Positions 63,854 through 64,000 of a DNA stretch of 64,000 nt are shown piece after piece. A program made the translations under genes and the position numbers. The DNA lies in NCBI GenBank assembly GCA_031291645.1, contig JARLIQ010000053.1:56128-120127 (forward strand), given 5' to 3'. The number at the start of each line of letters is the position of its first letter. Within the stretch, counting starts at the first letter, position 1. Under the pieces are notes generated by a model. That model did no database searches and had not been told where the DNA came from. It saw only the letters and a program-made list of their open reading frames with translations. This stretch comes from Caulobacteraceae bacterium. GTDB lineage: Bacteria > Pseudomonadota > Alphaproteobacteria > Caulobacterales > Caulobacteraceae.

Positions 63854-64000
63854 ATGTTCCCGCGCATGGCAGTGCATGATCCCAGCCGCGCGCAAGACGC
63901 GAGCCACGTGAGACCGTGGCGGATGATTGAGCGTCGCAAGAGCCGCAAGATCCGGGTTGGGTCTGTTGAGGTGGGGGGCGACGCGCCGATCACGGTGCAG
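63854..64000 (+). CDS. ispG: 4-hydroxy-3-methylbut-2-enyl diphosphate synthase IspG (3' end outside window)
   Basis: Only the first 49 codons are inside the window. They read in frame from ATG at 63854 to the last base. The segment RRKSRKIRVGSVEVGGDAPI followed by TVQ is the recognisable IspG/GcpE N-terminus, which normally continues SMTNT. A second ATG at 63866 is an alternative start. IspG makes the substrate of IspH, and the two genes diverge from a common promoter region. Confidence 0.9.
   Translation, partial: MFPRMAVHDPSRAQDASHVRPWRMIERRKSRKIRVGSVEVGGDAPITVQ

Overview
The window is GC-rich, densely packed DNA from an alphaproteobacterium, with many GTG/TTG starts and 4-base start/stop overlaps. 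The combination of a ccoNOQP-ccoGHIS respiratory locus, hopanoid genes, a homogentisate pathway and a NodT-type efflux operon suggests the Caulobacteraceae, perhaps Phenylobacterium. That placement is an inference from gene content, not a database result. There are about 57 protein genes, two of them cut by the window edges, plus one composite pseudogene. I saw no tRNA, rRNA, CRISPR array, insertion sequence or prophage.

Layout. (1) 1-7578: cbb3 cytochrome oxidase ccoNOQP followed by its assembly genes ccoG, fixH, fixI and ccoS. Next come hemN (7646-9031), with an FNR/FixK-like site before it, a convergent histidine phosphatase and a GlsB-type membrane protein. (2) 10087-13150: a gene scar joining the start of a dgoK-like kinase to the end of a short-chain dehydrogenase, directly followed by lutABC (L-lactate oxidation), then a triple-BON protein. 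(3) 13903-19870: a racemase-LysR-amidase operon on the minus strand. It shares a divergent promoter region, holding a LysR-type palindrome, with a large beta-propeller/phosphoesterase. (4) 19867-27683, minus strand: a transglutaminase/DUF2126 protein, a permuted ATP-grasp/alpha-E fusion, a second transglutaminase and a zinc alcohol dehydrogenase. This is a predicted amide-bond or peptide-modification system of unknown product. (5) 27976-37903: response regulator, histidine kinase and an atypical second regulator, then two tandem hairpins, then an RND efflux operon (permease, adaptor, outer membrane channel) and a FUSC protein. (6) 37913-44424, minus strand: a SulP transporter, a 2-hydroxyacid dehydrogenase and the tyrosine/homogentisate operon hpd-hmgA-fah-marR. 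A perfect 14-base palindrome sits at the hpd promoter. (7) 44512-49981: a coiled-coil protein, an HtrA protease, a second MarR protein, an orphan CheW, an unknown protein, an acyltransferase and a small membrane protein. (8) 50129-64000: the hopanoid cluster hpnI-hpnL-hpnJ-hpnA-hpnB-hpnC-hpnD-hpnE-shc-hpnG on the plus strand. It faces ispH-hpnH on the minus strand, and ispG begins divergently from ispH at the right edge.

How the parts fit. The respiratory genes build a high-affinity oxidase, and hemN provides oxygen-independent haem synthesis for the same low-oxygen conditions. The last block runs from the final two steps of the MEP isoprenoid pathway (IspG, IspH) through squalene formation (HpnCDE) and cyclisation (Shc) to side-chain addition and decoration (HpnH, HpnG, HpnI, HpnJ). 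The two-component genes plausibly control the efflux operon. The MarR protein plausibly controls its own tyrosine-degradation operon.
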